Shown: positions 1 through 7,736, counted from the stretch's first letter. The stretch: DNA of 25,970 bases from an uncultured Candidatus Saccharibacteria bacterium (GCA_927910745.1 CAKMNX010000010.1:1-25970); one strand, 5' to 3'. Notes: a model not told the origin generated them from the letters alone. Made by a program: numbers and translations.

Positions 1-324
1 ATCACAAACACCACTACCAAGGAAGAATTTGAGGAGCATGCCTCCAGGAGTGAGCGGCCAGTACTGGTCGACTTTTGGGCACCGTGGTGCCCACCGTGCC
101 GCGCAATGGCACCACTGCTTGAGCAGATTGCTGAAGAGACGGAGTTCGACGTCGTCAAGGTCGATACCGAAGCAAGCCAAGACAATGCAGCGCTTGCCTT
201 GCAGCACCAAGTGCAGAGTATTCCCAACATGAAGATCTTCAAGAGCGGTGCTGTGGTGGCAGAGCTGGTTGGCATGAAGCCAAAGCAAGTACTGGTCGAC
301 GCTCTGCAACAAGCAGACGCCTAA
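1..324 (+). CDS. trxA: Thioredoxin, 5'-truncated by the window edge
   Basis: Frame 1 is open from the first base to a TAA at 322-324 and encodes the C-terminal 107 residues of a thioredoxin-fold disulfide oxidoreductase. The active site reads FWAPWCPPC (about residues 25-33 of the visible part). It is followed by the usual acidic VVKVDTEASQ strand, the cis-Pro loop QSIPNMKIF and a C-terminal helix. The known family role is cytoplasmic dithiol-disulfide exchange. The active site is WCPPC, not the commoner WCGPC; the residue between the cysteines sets the redox potential, so reducing strength may differ from standard thioredoxin (inference). Only a few N-terminal residues should be missing. The gene is followed by a clear intrinsic terminator. 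Confidence 0.93.
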   Translation: MTNTTTKEEFEEHASRSERPVLVDFWAPWCPPCRAMAPLLEQIAEETEFDVVKVDTEASQDNAALALQHQVQSIPNMKIFKSGAVVAELVGMKPKQVLVDALQQADA

Positions 325-351
325 ATTTACCCTCTAACAGATTTCCTCCTC

Positions 352-383
352 AGGACCGGCACAGATGTGTTGGTCCTTTTGTT
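352..383 (+). terminator. Intrinsic terminator after thioredoxin
   Basis: A hairpin pairs AGGACCGGCACA (352-363) with TGTGTTGGTCCT (366-377), 12 bp with two G-U pairs. The predicted tight loop would open a few of the inner pairs. A T-rich tail runs from 377 to 383. It lies 28 bases after the thioredoxin stop codon. Confidence 0.8.
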
Positions 384-477
384 ATGGAGTGTTTTGCTTT
401 CGCTAGCAGCAAGCCCATTAAGCTGGTTTGTCTATTGCTGGATCAAATAACTCTAGGTAGGAGTGCAAGGTAAAAAG

Positions 478-505
478 TAGACAATCACAACATATCTGGT
501 ATACT
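478..505 (+). promoter_or_regulatory. Sigma-70-like promoter of the alpha/beta hydrolase gene
   Basis: TAGACA (478-483), a 16-bp spacer and TATACT (500-505). Transcription should start near 512, leaving a leader of about 38 nt that contains the ribosome binding site AAGGA at 536-540, 9 nt before the ATG at 550. Confidence 0.5.
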
Positions 506-549
506 ATAGGGGCACAAGCAATAGGTAAAACTAGCAAGGAAATAGTGTC

Positions 550-1614
550 ATGAAAAGAGTAAAAAAGGTTCTACTTGGCATAGTTATAGTGATTGTATCG
601 ATAGTAGTCATTATAAGTATTTTGTATTGGGTAAATAGTGCTGAAGGCGAGCGTTTATCTAAGGTGAAGCAGCGTACTTATGATCAACATAGCTATCTCA
701 AGGGGTTAAACCGTGATGATATTGCAAAGAGTTCTCTGCCAGGCGTAACGATATCGCCAATCAACAACCAGCATATCAATGGCTATCACTTTAAGCCTCA
801 ACAGATAAAACACAAGGGATCAATAATACTATTTGGTGGTAGCGAAGGATCAGTAAGCCCAAATACGGCAGCTCTATTGTCTTTGAATGGTTACGAAGTA
901 TTTGCAATGTATTTCTTCGGTAAAGGGAATCTCCAAAAAGAATTAATGCGTGTGCCGCTGGAGCAGTTTGAACACATTAAGGCGTACATCTCAGCGAATA
1001 CTCAGCAGCCAAAACCTCTAACGGTAATTGGTACGTCGAAGGGTGCTGAGCTTGGTCTACTCCTTGCTTCGTATTATCCAAATGATATTGATAACTTAGT
1101 GCTGTACTCGCCCTCAGCGTATGTGTGGCAGGGCCTGTCGATGGATTATTCAAATGTACAGTCATCATGGACATATAAAGGTAAGGACTTGCCCTTCTTG
1201 AAATTAAGTGATGCATCAGGTTCGGCGACGGCAGGATTCTTCGCTGATATGATTATTGGGCGGCCAAGAGAATTTGCGACTATGTACGAGAGCATTATCC
1301 AGCGAGCCACTAATAAATCAGAGGCTACTATTCCAACGAATAATGTTAGAGCTAACTTGCTTATGTTTGCTGGCGGCAAAGATAGTGTATGGCCATCGGC
1401 GACGATGGCGCAAACCATCAAGCAGCATTATCCGCGTTCGAGCCGCCTTGAGGTGTATCCAAATGCTGGCCATGTATTCTTCGGCCCACCTGTTATCCGT
1501 GGTATGCGAGCTGGAGGAGAATATGACGCGAACGAAACAGCGAAAACACAGAGTGATGCAATTCTTCTCAAACAGCTTGACTCGTGGACGAAAGACAACG
1601 AGCAGAAGGCATAA
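550..1614 (+). CDS. Membrane-anchored alpha/beta hydrolase, acyl-CoA thioester hydrolase/BAAT C-terminal type
   Basis: 354 residues. An N-terminal signal anchor (about residues 7-28, very rich in Ile/Val) puts the rest outside the membrane. The body is an alpha/beta hydrolase: oxyanion-side GGSEGS at 96-101, nucleophile elbow GTSKG with Ser163, acid in GGKDSVWP (Asp278), and catalytic His308 in NAGHVFFGPP. This arrangement and length fit the BAAT_C / acyl-CoA thioester hydrolase family; an extracellular esterase or peptidase is also possible because the substrate cannot be read from sequence. It has its own promoter and an AAGGA ribosome binding site. It converges on the Nudix gene with only 8 bases between the stop codons. 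Codon use is more AT-rich than in the following genes. Confidence 0.85.
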   Translation: MKRVKKVLLGIVIVIVSIVVIISILYWVNSAEGERLSKVKQRTYDQHSYLKGLNRDDIAKSSLPGVTISPINNQHINGYHFKPQQIKHKGSIILFGGSEGSVSPNTAALLSLNGYEVFAMYFFGKGNLQKELMRVPLEQFEHIKAYISANTQQPKPLTVIGTSKGAELGLLLASYYPNDIDNLVLYSPSAYVWQGLSMDYSNVQSSWTYKGKDLPFLKLSDASGSATAGFFADMIIGRPREFATMYESIIQRATNKSEATIPTNNVRANLLMFAGGKDSVWPSATMAQTIKQHYPRSSRLEVYPNAGHVFFGPPVIRGMRAGGEYDANETAKTQSDAILLKQLDSWTKDNEQKA

Positions 1615-1622
1615 ATATCTAG

Positions 1623-2117
1623 TTAGGTATTAGAAAAATACCGTTTCGCTTGTTGAATCATATATGCTCCAATATCTCCTTGGCCAATGATGCGGTTTAC
1701 ATCGTTGATATCAACAAGGGTATGTGCAATGATATCACCACCAGGATCGTGAGTAAACTCGCCAATTTTCTTGAGCTTTGTATAGACACGAAACTGGTAC
1801 ACGCGCGTGCCGTTTGGCTCAAGGCAGCACTGGTATCCGAGTGGTTGCCATTCAATAACGCGCATGTTGCACTCTTCTACCATCTCTCGTGTGATGGTTT
1901 GCTCAATTGTCTCTCCAGATTCAGTTTTACCGCCAGGGAGATTATAGCTCTTCTTGACTGCATTATAGACGAGCGGAACGGAACCAGCTAAATCACCGAT
2001 CGTATAGACTTGTTGCCAGGGGAGATCGGGTATAGCAGATTTTTGTCGTATAGTACACCAAGAAACAAGAATGGTTTTGCCGTTATACTGAAAGGAAGAT
2101 GATATATCGTATACCAT
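1623..2117 (-). CDS. Nudix hydrolase
   Basis: 164 residues from the start chosen at 2117. The Nudix box spans residues 63-85 (GKTESGE then REMVEECNM) and fits GX5EX7REUXEEXGU, except that Asn84 replaces the usual Gly. The catalytic R77, E78, E81 and E82 are present. Known members hydrolyse a nucleoside diphosphate linked to another group; the substrate cannot be told here. A longer frame reaches 2261 but would overlap the divergent deformylase gene. The start at 2117 is supported by TATAGT placed exactly 7 nt upstream, which predicts a leaderless mRNA. No Shine-Dalgarno site is visible. Confidence 0.87.
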   Translation of the reverse strand: MVYDISSSFQYNGKTILVSWCTIRQKSAIPDLPWQQVYTIGDLAGSVPLVYNAVKKSYNLPGGKTESGETIEQTITREMVEECNMRVIEWQPLGYQCCLEPNGTRVYQFRVYTKLKKIGEFTHDPGGDIIAHTLVDINDVNRIIGQGDIGAYMIQQAKRYFSNT

Positions 2118-2124
2118 AGACAAA

Positions 2125-2152
2125 ACTATATTACGAAACGGAAAAAGATAAA
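2125..2152 (-). promoter_or_regulatory. Leaderless promoter of the Nudix gene
   Basis: On the minus strand, a weak TTTATC (2152-2147), a 16-bp spacer and TATAGT (2130-2125). The ATG follows 7 nt later at 2117, so the transcript should begin at or next to the A of ATG. Confidence 0.45.
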
Positions 2153-2177
2153 ATAGCTTTTGATAGCTACTTTCGTG

Positions 2178-2185
2178 TATATTAT
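2178..2185 (+). promoter_or_regulatory. -10 region of the deformylase gene
   Basis: Overlapping TATATT (2178-2183) and TATTAT (2180-2185) lie 9-11 nt before the ATG at 2195. This predicts a leader of only a few bases with no room for a Shine-Dalgarno site. Confidence 0.4.
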
Positions 2186-2194
2186 GCACTAGAA

Positions 2195-2743
2195 ATGCGC
2201 CAAGAAAAAATCCTCCTACCAATCTGTCAAGCGGGTGATCCGGTGCTGCGCCAGGAAGCAAGGCGGTTGAGCCGCGAAGAGATCACCACGCCAGCGGTGC
2301 AGCAGCTTATTGCAAATATCAAGCATATCGTGGCAAGTAGAGATTATGGCGTTGGGCTAGCTGCACCCCAAGTGGGGCAGGCCTTGGCGCTGAGCGTCAT
2401 TGCTATCAAGCCGACGCCAAACCGCCCAGACCGCGAGCCATTTGAGCAAGTTATTATCAATCCATCATACACCGGCATTGGCCAGACAACGGGCATGTGG
2501 GAGGGCTGCGCCAGTGGCGATGAGGGGCGGCTCTTTGCGCAGGCGCAGCGCTACCAACAGATCAACGCTCAGTGGGATGATGAGTGGGGTGAGCATCATA
2601 CTGCGGTGCTGGATGGCTTTGTTGCTCATGTCTTTCAACACGAGGCTGACCACTGTCAGGGTATACTCTTCTTCGACCGGGTGGCAGATACGACGACCTA
2701 CATGACGGCCGCAGAGTATCGCAAGCGTGTCGTGCGGCGGTAG
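2195..2743 (+). CDS. def: Peptide deformylase
   Basis: 182 residues, the normal length. All three family motifs are intact: motif 1 GVGLAAPQ (52-59), motif 2 WEGCAS with metal-binding Cys105, and motif 3 QHEADH with metal ligands His149 and His153 and catalytic Glu150. The enzyme removes the formyl group from the N-terminal Met of nascent proteins in the cytoplasm, using a divalent metal. It is divergent from the Nudix gene and converges on argH. The start at 2195 is the first ATG and lies just behind a -10 element, so the mRNA is probably near-leaderless. Motif 2 has Ala where EGCLS is usual, a variation seen within the family. Confidence 0.96.
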   Translation: MRQEKILLPICQAGDPVLRQEARRLSREEITTPAVQQLIANIKHIVASRDYGVGLAAPQVGQALALSVIAIKPTPNRPDREPFEQVIINPSYTGIGQTTGMWEGCASGDEGRLFAQAQRYQQINAQWDDEWGEHHTAVLDGFVAHVFQHEADHCQGILFFDRVADTTTYMTAAEYRKRVVRR

Positions 2744-2782
2744 TTGCATTTTTAAGCTCCGCTTTGCTTGCTTCTCTCAAGA

Positions 2783-3985
2783 TCAGTGATTATTCGCCAA
2801 AAACGATTGCTTAACCTGCTGGTAGGCGTCGCGGAATGGCACGCCTTTTTCCACCAATTCGTTGATTTTGGCAACGGTGTAGAGCTCATCGGTCATCGCC
2901 TCAGCTAATCGGTCGGTGTTAGCCTCCAGTTCACTGACACAGAGTGTCAGAACTTCCAGTGTATCGAGTGCTGACGTAAAGGCGTCCATGGTGATTTTTT
3001 TGGTCAACTGCAAGTCGCGGTGATAGCCGCTACCAGCACCCGTCGAAATAGCTTGGAGTTGCAAGGTGTAGTTCGGATAGGCATGAGCAGTGGCGCGCAT
3101 GATCTCAAAGACGTCGTAGTTGCGTTTGTGCGGCATGATGGACGAGCCGGTGGTCATGGTGATAGGCAGTTTGAAATAGTTAAACTCCTGCGAGGTAAAT
3201 AGCAACATGTCTTCAGCAAATTTGCCAGCAAAGACCATGATGGGGTTGAGCGCCTGCACGGCAATCAGTTCAAAAACGCCGCGCGACAGGCCGCAGTACA
3301 TGGGGTTTTCCTGCACTTTGGCGAAGCCCAGTTCACTGGTCGTCATCTGGCGGTCAAGTGGTAGGGTAACGCCAAAACCGGCAGCACTACCCAGCGGGTT
3401 TTGGTCGATGGCGGCGATGCTGTGCGTGACTAATTGCCGGAGGTCATGAAACGCATCGTGGTATGAGCCAAGCCACATACTGACCGTGGTTGGCATAGCC
3501 TTTTGGGTGTGGGTGTAGCCAGGCATTTCAGTCTGGCCAATGGCGGCGATTTTGCCAGCATAGGCCTGGGTGACTGCTGCCAATTTTTCCGCTACCGCTT
3601 CAAGTTCCGTTTTGATGAACAGTCGCATCATCACCAAGGCTTGATCGTTGCGGCTTCGGCCAGTATGAACCTTTTTGCCGATGGGGCCGAGCTTTTCTGT
3701 CAGGTACAGCTCAATGGCAGTGTGACCATCTTCGTGCTCGCTAGTGAGCGTGAAGGCACCAGTTTTCCATTCGTCAAGTAGCTCGTCTAAGGCGGCTGCT
3801 AATTGTTGATATTCGTCGCTGGTCAGCACGCCAATTTTTTCCAGCATGTGAGCGTGCGCTTTGGTGGCAGTGATGTCGTGCCCGAGTAAATACTGGTCTA
3901 ATGTTTGATCGTCACCAACGGTGTACGACTCGACCAGTGGGTGGAGTGAGCCAGTTGCGGTTGATTGCCATAGTTTATTTGCCAT
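2783..3985 (-). CDS. argH: Argininosuccinate lyase
   Basis: 400 residues, shorter than the usual roughly 460 because the C-terminal end is compact. It catalyses the last step of arginine synthesis, argininosuccinate to arginine plus fumarate. Visible signatures are HTGRSRND (107-114), the catalytic-His region GYTHTQKAMP (His159), and the fumarase/aspartase-superfamily loop GSSIMPHKRN (280-289) with the catalytic serine. The N-terminal region is complete. The start codon lies inside the last codons of argG (11-nt overlap), so the two are one operon and probably translationally coupled. Expression should be controlled by the attenuator upstream of argG. Confidence 0.97.
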   Translation of the reverse strand: MANKLWQSTATGSLHPLVESYTVGDDQTLDQYLLGHDITATKAHAHMLEKIGVLTSDEYQQLAAALDELLDEWKTGAFTLTSEHEDGHTAIELYLTEKLGPIGKKVHTGRSRNDQALVMMRLFIKTELEAVAEKLAAVTQAYAGKIAAIGQTEMPGYTHTQKAMPTTVSMWLGSYHDAFHDLRQLVTHSIAAIDQNPLGSAAGFGVTLPLDRQMTTSELGFAKVQENPMYCGLSRGVFELIAVQALNPIMVFAGKFAEDMLLFTSQEFNYFKLPITMTTGSSIMPHKRNYDVFEIMRATAHAYPNYTLQLQAISTGAGSGYHRDLQLTKKITMDAFTSALDTLEVLTLCVSELEANTDRLAEAMTDELYTVAKINELVEKGVPFRDAYQQVKQSFLANNH

Positions 3986-5237
3986 ATGAGTATGCTCCTT
4001 CAGCTGTTCGCTGACTTAATGAATATAATTCAATGAATCCGGCGGACGAATTCTGGTTGAATGCGTCGTTGGAATCAAAGGTTGCAAGATTGATATCAAA
4101 CAATGAATGTGGTGAGTCTACACTGACGACGGTGATGGTGCCTTTGTACAGGCGAACCGTCACTGTGCCAGTGACTTTTTGGTTCTGATCATCAATATAG
4201 GCATTGATGTGATGGACGGCTGGCTCGTACCACTGAGCTGCGTAGGTGAGGTAGGCCCATTTTTTGTCCATTTCGGCTTTGAGTTCATTTTCAATGCGGG
4301 TCGAGACCAATTGCTCAAGCTTTTGATGAGCAGCAATCAAGATGGCAGCGCCAGGGTTTTCATAGACACCGCGGACTTTCAGACCAACCAATCGATCTTC
4401 GATGAGGGTCGATACACCCACGCCATGTTTGCGGCCGAGTTGGTTGCAGTGCTGGATGAGTGCCTGGAGTGAAAAGTGACGGTTGTCGACGGCAACAGGT
4501 ACGCCTTTGATGAATTCAATGGTGATATCCTCAGCTTCGTCCGGCGTGTATTTAATGGTTGAGCACCAATTGAGAATGGCGTGGTAGTTTGGCTTAAGTG
4601 AGGGTGATTCAATTTCGCCGCCTTCGCTGGTGATGCCCCACATGTTTTCATCGGTTGAATAAGGCGATTCCTGAGTATGCGGCACGGGGATGTTGTGTTT
4701 CTTGGCATAGGCAAGCTCTTCCTCTCGGCCCATGCTCCACTCACGTACTGGTGCTAAGATCTTGAGCTTAGGGTTGAGCGTGGTGATGTAAGTTTCGAAG
4801 CGAACTTGGTCGTTTCCTTTACCGGTGGCACCATGTGCGATGACTGTGCAGTTGTACTTTTCGGCATATTCGACGGCTAATTGCGAGATGATGATGCGCC
4901 CCAGTGGCGTGCAGAGGGCATAGCCGCCTTGATAATCAGCATTGGCTTTGATTGCCAGTGATAGTAGCTCATCGGCGAAGCGGTCGCGAGCATCAACCGT
5001 GATGGTTTCTATAGCGCCGAGCATTTTAGCCTTTTCGGCGATGGCGTCGAGATCATCAACAGTCTGGCCGATATTGACCGTCAGGGTAATGACGTTGCAG
5101 TTGTACTTTTCTTGGAGCCACTTGAGCATGACAGATGTGTCGAGGCCTCCCGAATAGAGCAAGAGGCACGTGTCAAACTCGCCGTTCGTTGCCTCGTGGC
5201 TGGCAACCTTGGTGTAGTGAGGTGTGTCGTTATTCAT
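3975..5237 (-). CDS. argG: Argininosuccinate synthase
   Basis: 420 residues. It joins citrulline and aspartate, using ATP, to form argininosuccinate. The PP-loop LYSGGLDTS is at about residues 27-35, followed by the ITLTVNIGQ strand and the conserved HGATGKGNDQVRFE segment. The ATG at 5237 has a Shine-Dalgarno site (GAAAGGA) about 6 nt upstream, unlike most genes here. No other arginine genes are in the window. With argH this would convert citrulline to arginine, so citrulline could come from an arginine deiminase reaction or from a host cell (inference). A long leader with an intrinsic terminator separates the promoter from the gene. Confidence 0.97.
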   Translation of the reverse strand: MNNDTPHYTKVASHEATNGEFDTCLLLYSGGLDTSVMLKWLQEKYNCNVITLTVNIGQTVDDLDAIAEKAKMLGAIETITVDARDRFADELLSLAIKANADYQGGYALCTPLGRIIISQLAVEYAEKYNCTVIAHGATGKGNDQVRFETYITTLNPKLKILAPVREWSMGREEELAYAKKHNIPVPHTQESPYSTDENMWGITSEGGEIESPSLKPNYHAILNWCSTIKYTPDEAEDITIEFIKGVPVAVDNRHFSLQALIQHCNQLGRKHGVGVSTLIEDRLVGLKVRGVYENPGAAILIAAHQKLEQLVSTRIENELKAEMDKKWAYLTYAAQWYEPAVHHINAYIDDQNQKVTGTVTVRLYKGTITVVSVDSPHSLFDINLATFDSNDAFNQNSSAGFIELYSLSQRTAEGAYSYGK

Positions 5238-5259
5238 ATATTTCCTTTCTATACTAATT

Positions 5260-5288
5260 AAAAAGAGCCGCTCGGGTGAGGGCTCTTT
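5260..5288 (-). terminator. Attenuator terminator in the argGH leader
   Basis: On the minus strand AAAGAGCC (5288-5281) pairs with GGCTCTTT (5269-5262), extended inside by CTC/GAG, and a run of T follows (5264-5260). It lies between the leader promoter and argG, 22 nt before the argG ATG. It would end transcription before the gene unless prevented from folding. Confidence 0.8.
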
Positions 5289-5338
5289 CGTTGGTTTATA
5301 ATACTATACGACTAATTAGCCCTCTGAGTCAGAGCGGC
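5278..5338 (-). promoter_or_regulatory. Mutually exclusive hairpins of the argGH attenuator
   Basis: Hairpin 1 pairs GCC+CTCTG (5338-5330) with CAGAG+GGC (5326-5319) around a 3-nt loop, with one bulged G. Its 3' arm includes GAGGGCT (5324-5318), the exact reverse complement of AGCCCTC (5284-5278), the 5' arm of the terminator. Hairpin 1 plus terminator, or antiterminator alone, are therefore alternative folds. The arginine codons of the leader peptide lie just before and inside the 5' arm of hairpin 1. Confidence 0.7.
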
Positions 5339-5378
5339 AGCGACGAGCAACGATAACGAAGTTGTGTCGATATGTCAT
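5316..5378 (-). CDS. Arginine-rich leader peptide of argGH
   Basis: A 20-codon reading frame, ATG at 5378 to TAA at 5318-5316. It contains Arg at positions 4, 12, 13 and 15; the cluster ARRCR (codons CGT CGC TGC CGC, 5345-5334) abuts and enters hairpin 1. A ribosome stalled at these codons would mask the 5' arm of hairpin 1 and free the antiterminator. A ribosome that reaches the stop codon would cover the antiterminator arm and allow termination. The ATG lies 6 nt after a -10 box, so the leader mRNA is itself predicted leaderless. No homologue is known to me; the call rests on position, codon content and RNA folding. Confidence 0.7.
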   Translation of the reverse strand: MTYRHNFVIVARRCRSDSEG

Positions 5379-5384
5379 ACTAAC

Positions 5385-5414
5385 ACCATAGCACACCGCG
5401 CATATTTTTCACAA
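5385..5414 (-). promoter_or_regulatory. Promoter of the argGH leader
   Basis: On the minus strand TTGTGA (5414-5409), an 18-bp spacer and TATGGT (5390-5385). The leader ATG follows 6 nt downstream. If terminated at the attenuator the RNA would be about 120 nt. Confidence 0.6.
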
Positions 5415-5472
5415 TACTTTTATATAAATATTCAACCCTCCTCTTATAGTGCTACGCCCATACTCCGTCGGA

Positions 5473-5492
5473 CGAAGTGCGGGTGAGGAGCG
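5473..5492 (+). repeat. Copy 1 of an upstream promoter-associated element
   Basis: CGAAGTGCG (5473-5481) and AGGAGCG (5486-5492) lie upstream of a TTGAGA promoter. The same two blocks recur at 23685-23701 upstream of the tRNA-Gly(GCC) promoter. Function unknown. Confidence 0.4.
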
Positions 5493-5510
5493 CGAGAGAA
5501 CAGTGAGGCT

Positions 5511-5539
5511 TTGAGATTCAAACACTTTTCATATAAAAT
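5511..5539 (+). promoter_or_regulatory. Probable promoter of the two-component system
   Basis: TTGAGA (5511-5516), a 17-bp spacer and TAAAAT (5534-5539). Two TTCA-headed blocks, TTCAAAC at 5517 and TTCATAT at 5528, are 11 bp apart inside this promoter and loosely resemble the repeat at the transporter promoter, so autoregulation is possible. The leader to the ATG at 5629 would be about 83 nt. Confidence 0.4.
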
Positions 5540-5628
5540 TGTGATGTGCGACAATAGTCATATACATTGGTATGCCGAGGGGATAAAATTGTGCAGCAAT
5601 ATAACGAAGAAGGGCTTAGTATGGATGT

Positions 5629-6291
5629 ATGAGTGGACGAGCGGTGAACATTCTCCTCGTTGAAGACGAACCAACCCTCCGCACTGGCACCGAGCAATTC
5701 CTCCGCCAGCGCGGTTTTACGGTGCTGGCGGCGACCAGCGGCGAGGAGGCGTTGGAGCAATTTGCTGAGGCGGACGCTATTATCCTCGATATTATGCTGC
5801 CAGGGATGAGCGGGATCGAGGTGCTGCACCGAATTCGCCAAGCGAGCGACGTGCCGGTACTGATGCTGACGGCACTGCACGATGAGCCGACGCAGATTGC
5901 GAGTTTTGACGAGCTGGCGGATGACTATATGAGTAAGCCATTTTCGCTCGTGATTTTGGAGAAGCGGATCAAGGCGCTGCTGCGCCGCCAGCAACCCACC
6001 GTAACCTTGTGGCAGCGCGGTCTGGCCTCGGTGGATTTTGCCGCCTATCAGGGGTTTTATGATGGTGCTGATGCGCACCTCAAGCCCAAGGAGGTGCAAT
6101 TACTCAAACTGCTCGTCGATAACCCACACATGGTCTGGAGCCGGCAAGCTATTATCGATAAGCTGTGGCACGGTGACGAGGTGCCATTTGATCGAGTGAT
6201 CGATGTCTACATCAAAAACCTGCGCAAAAAATTGCACCTCGACTGCATCGTCACGGTAAAGGGAGTGGGCTATCGCTATGAAGAATCTTAA
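5629..6291 (+). CDS. OmpR/PhoB-family response regulator
   Basis: 220 residues. Receiver domain 1-115: acidic pocket E12 D13, phospho-acceptor Asp54 in ILDIMLPG, the conserved Thr in MLTA, and Lys in YMSKPFS. The C-terminal winged helix (about 130-218) has HLKPKEVQLLKLL and ends VKGVGYRYEE, typical of the OmpR group, which bind tandem direct repeats of about 11-bp phase. The gene overlaps the kinase gene by 14 nt, so they form a pair. The ATG at 5629 has no good Shine-Dalgarno site; a GTG at 5643 (NILLVEDE) is a possible alternative start. The likely target is the downstream ABC transporter promoter at 8957-8988. Confidence 0.94.
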   Translation: MSGRAVNILLVEDEPTLRTGTEQFLRQRGFTVLAATSGEEALEQFAEADAIILDIMLPGMSGIEVLHRIRQASDVPVLMLTALHDEPTQIASFDELADDYMSKPFSLVILEKRIKALLRRQQPTVTLWQRGLASVDFAAYQGFYDGADAHLKPKEVQLLKLLVDNPHMVWSRQAIIDKLWHGDEVPFDRVIDVYIKNLRKKLHLDCIVTVKGVGYRYEES

Positions 6292-7663
6292 ATTATTTCC
6301 CAAAACATTTTTGGTGTCAATTAGCCTGTTTGCGGCGCTGATTATCCTGGTGCATGCGCTGGTTTACACCTTGATGCCGCACTTTTATCTGCAGCAAAAA
6401 GAGCGCGAGGCGGCGGGTAATCTCACAGCGCTCGTGGCTGAACTACGCGGTAAATCGACTGAGGACATGCGCCGAATCAGCCAGGAGTTTGCCGCCGCAA
6501 AAAATGTTAATGTCACGCTGACAATTGACGGGCACGACCAGTATTTTCAGGGCTTTGAGTCGATCACCATCGTGACCGATAGCGGCAAATCGGTCGACAC
6601 TAGCGTGGTAAAAATTGCTGACGGGCAGAAAATTGATCCGCGCTCGGTGATTTTGCGGCAGGGTAGTGTGACGAATAGCCAAGGCCAAACAATCGCGGTC
6701 AAGCTGCTGGCTGACGTGGCGCCCGTCACCCAAGCCAAGCTCGCCACTTTGCAGGTATTGCCATACACCATGCTTGGTTCGCTGCTAGTGGCGCTCGTGT
6801 TTTCCTACATCTATAGCCGCTTTGTGACGCGGCCGATTCGCCAGATGGCGGCGGTGACCACGACCATGCAGCGGCTGGAAAAGGACGCGCACTACCCGGT
6901 AACTAGCAGTGATGAAATCGGCGTGCTGGGGCGAAATATTAACGAACTCTATCAAAATCTGTGGCAAACGATACGCTCGTTAGAACATGAAAATAAACGG
7001 ATCACGCAGCTGGAAAAAGAAAAAATCGCTTTCCTGCGCGCGGCTTCGCACGAGCTAAAAACGCCGCTCGCAGCCCTCCGGATTATGCTTGAGAATATGC
7101 AGCTCAACATCGGCGAATATAAAAATCGCGACCAGTACTTGGCGGAATCGGTGGCGCAGGTTGACCGTGTGGCGGCAATGGTGAACGATGTCTTGCGCTC
7201 TGGCAGTGTGGCCGAGCAGGCTCTGCGCCAAGAGAAGCAGCTGAGGATCGACAAGCTAATCGCTGAAGTAGTTGACGATTATACACTGCTGGCGAAAACG
7301 CGCGGCATGACGTTCGCGGTTAACGCGCAGCCTACGACCATTCACGCCAACCGCGACATGATGCGCCACGTCATCTCAAACTTGGTATCAAACGCGGTAC
7401 GCCACGGCGACACCGGCAGCGTGATAACGATTACCTGTGACGAGCATGAACTGGCTATTGAAAACGCCTGCACACCGCTCACCAAACAACAACTCAAGCA
7501 CGTCTTTGATCCGTTTTATCGGAGCAATATCACCACGAAGCAGCACGCTAGCAGTAGCGGCATTGGCCTCTACACGGTAAAAATGCTGCTCGATGCCAAA
7601 GGTCTGGACTACAGCTTTGCACCACACAGGCAGGGCATGCGGTTTGTGATTGCATTATCCTAG
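6278..7663 (+). CDS. Membrane sensor histidine kinase
   Basis: 461 residues. TM1 at about 10-32, an extracytoplasmic sensor region of about 130 residues, TM2 at about 163-186, then a HAMP segment, a HisKA dimerisation helix with phospho-acceptor His258 in AASHELKTPLAALR, and a HATPase_c domain with the N-box NLVSNAVRHG and a G-box SSGIGLYTVK. The sensor region is not one I recognise. Together with an FtsX/MacB-type transporter the set resembles VncRS-Vex-like or antimicrobial-peptide-sensing systems of Gram-positive bacteria (inference). The start codon is within the end of the regulator gene, giving translational coupling. Confidence 0.94.
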   Translation: MKNLKLFPKTFLVSISLFAALIILVHALVYTLMPHFYLQQKEREAAGNLTALVAELRGKSTEDMRRISQEFAAAKNVNVTLTIDGHDQYFQGFESITIVTDSGKSVDTSVVKIADGQKIDPRSVILRQGSVTNSQGQTIAVKLLADVAPVTQAKLATLQVLPYTMLGSLLVALVFSYIYSRFVTRPIRQMAAVTTTMQRLEKDAHYPVTSSDEIGVLGRNINELYQNLWQTIRSLEHENKRITQLEKEKIAFLRAASHELKTPLAALRIMLENMQLNIGEYKNRDQYLAESVAQVDRVAAMVNDVLRSGSVAEQALRQEKQLRIDKLIAEVVDDYTLLAKTRGMTFAVNAQPTTIHANRDMMRHVISNLVSNAVRHGDTGSVITITCDEHELAIENACTPLTKQQLKHVFDPFYRSNITTKQHASSSGIGLYTVKMLLDAKGLDYSFAPHRQGMRFVIALS

Positions 7664-7730
7664 GGTGATGGCAAATGCGCTTTGTGAGTGTGTCCGTACA
7701 AATCGCCGGTAGTTAATTGAACATAAGTGC

Positions 7731-7736
7731 TATAAT
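7731..7736 (+). promoter_or_regulatory. -10 element before the DUF421 gene
   Basis: A perfect TATAAT, about 40 nt before the ATG at 7777. No convincing -35 lies at the right distance, so this is tentative. Confidence 0.35.

Noticed and set aside
5238..5378. T-box riboswitch for argG
   Set aside because: No T-box sequence and no Stem I-like specifier structure; the leader peptide with Arg codons explains the terminator better.
5518..6099. Minus-strand frame of 193 codons overlapping the response regulator
   Set aside because: Antisense to a clearly coding receiver domain; no promoter or family features.
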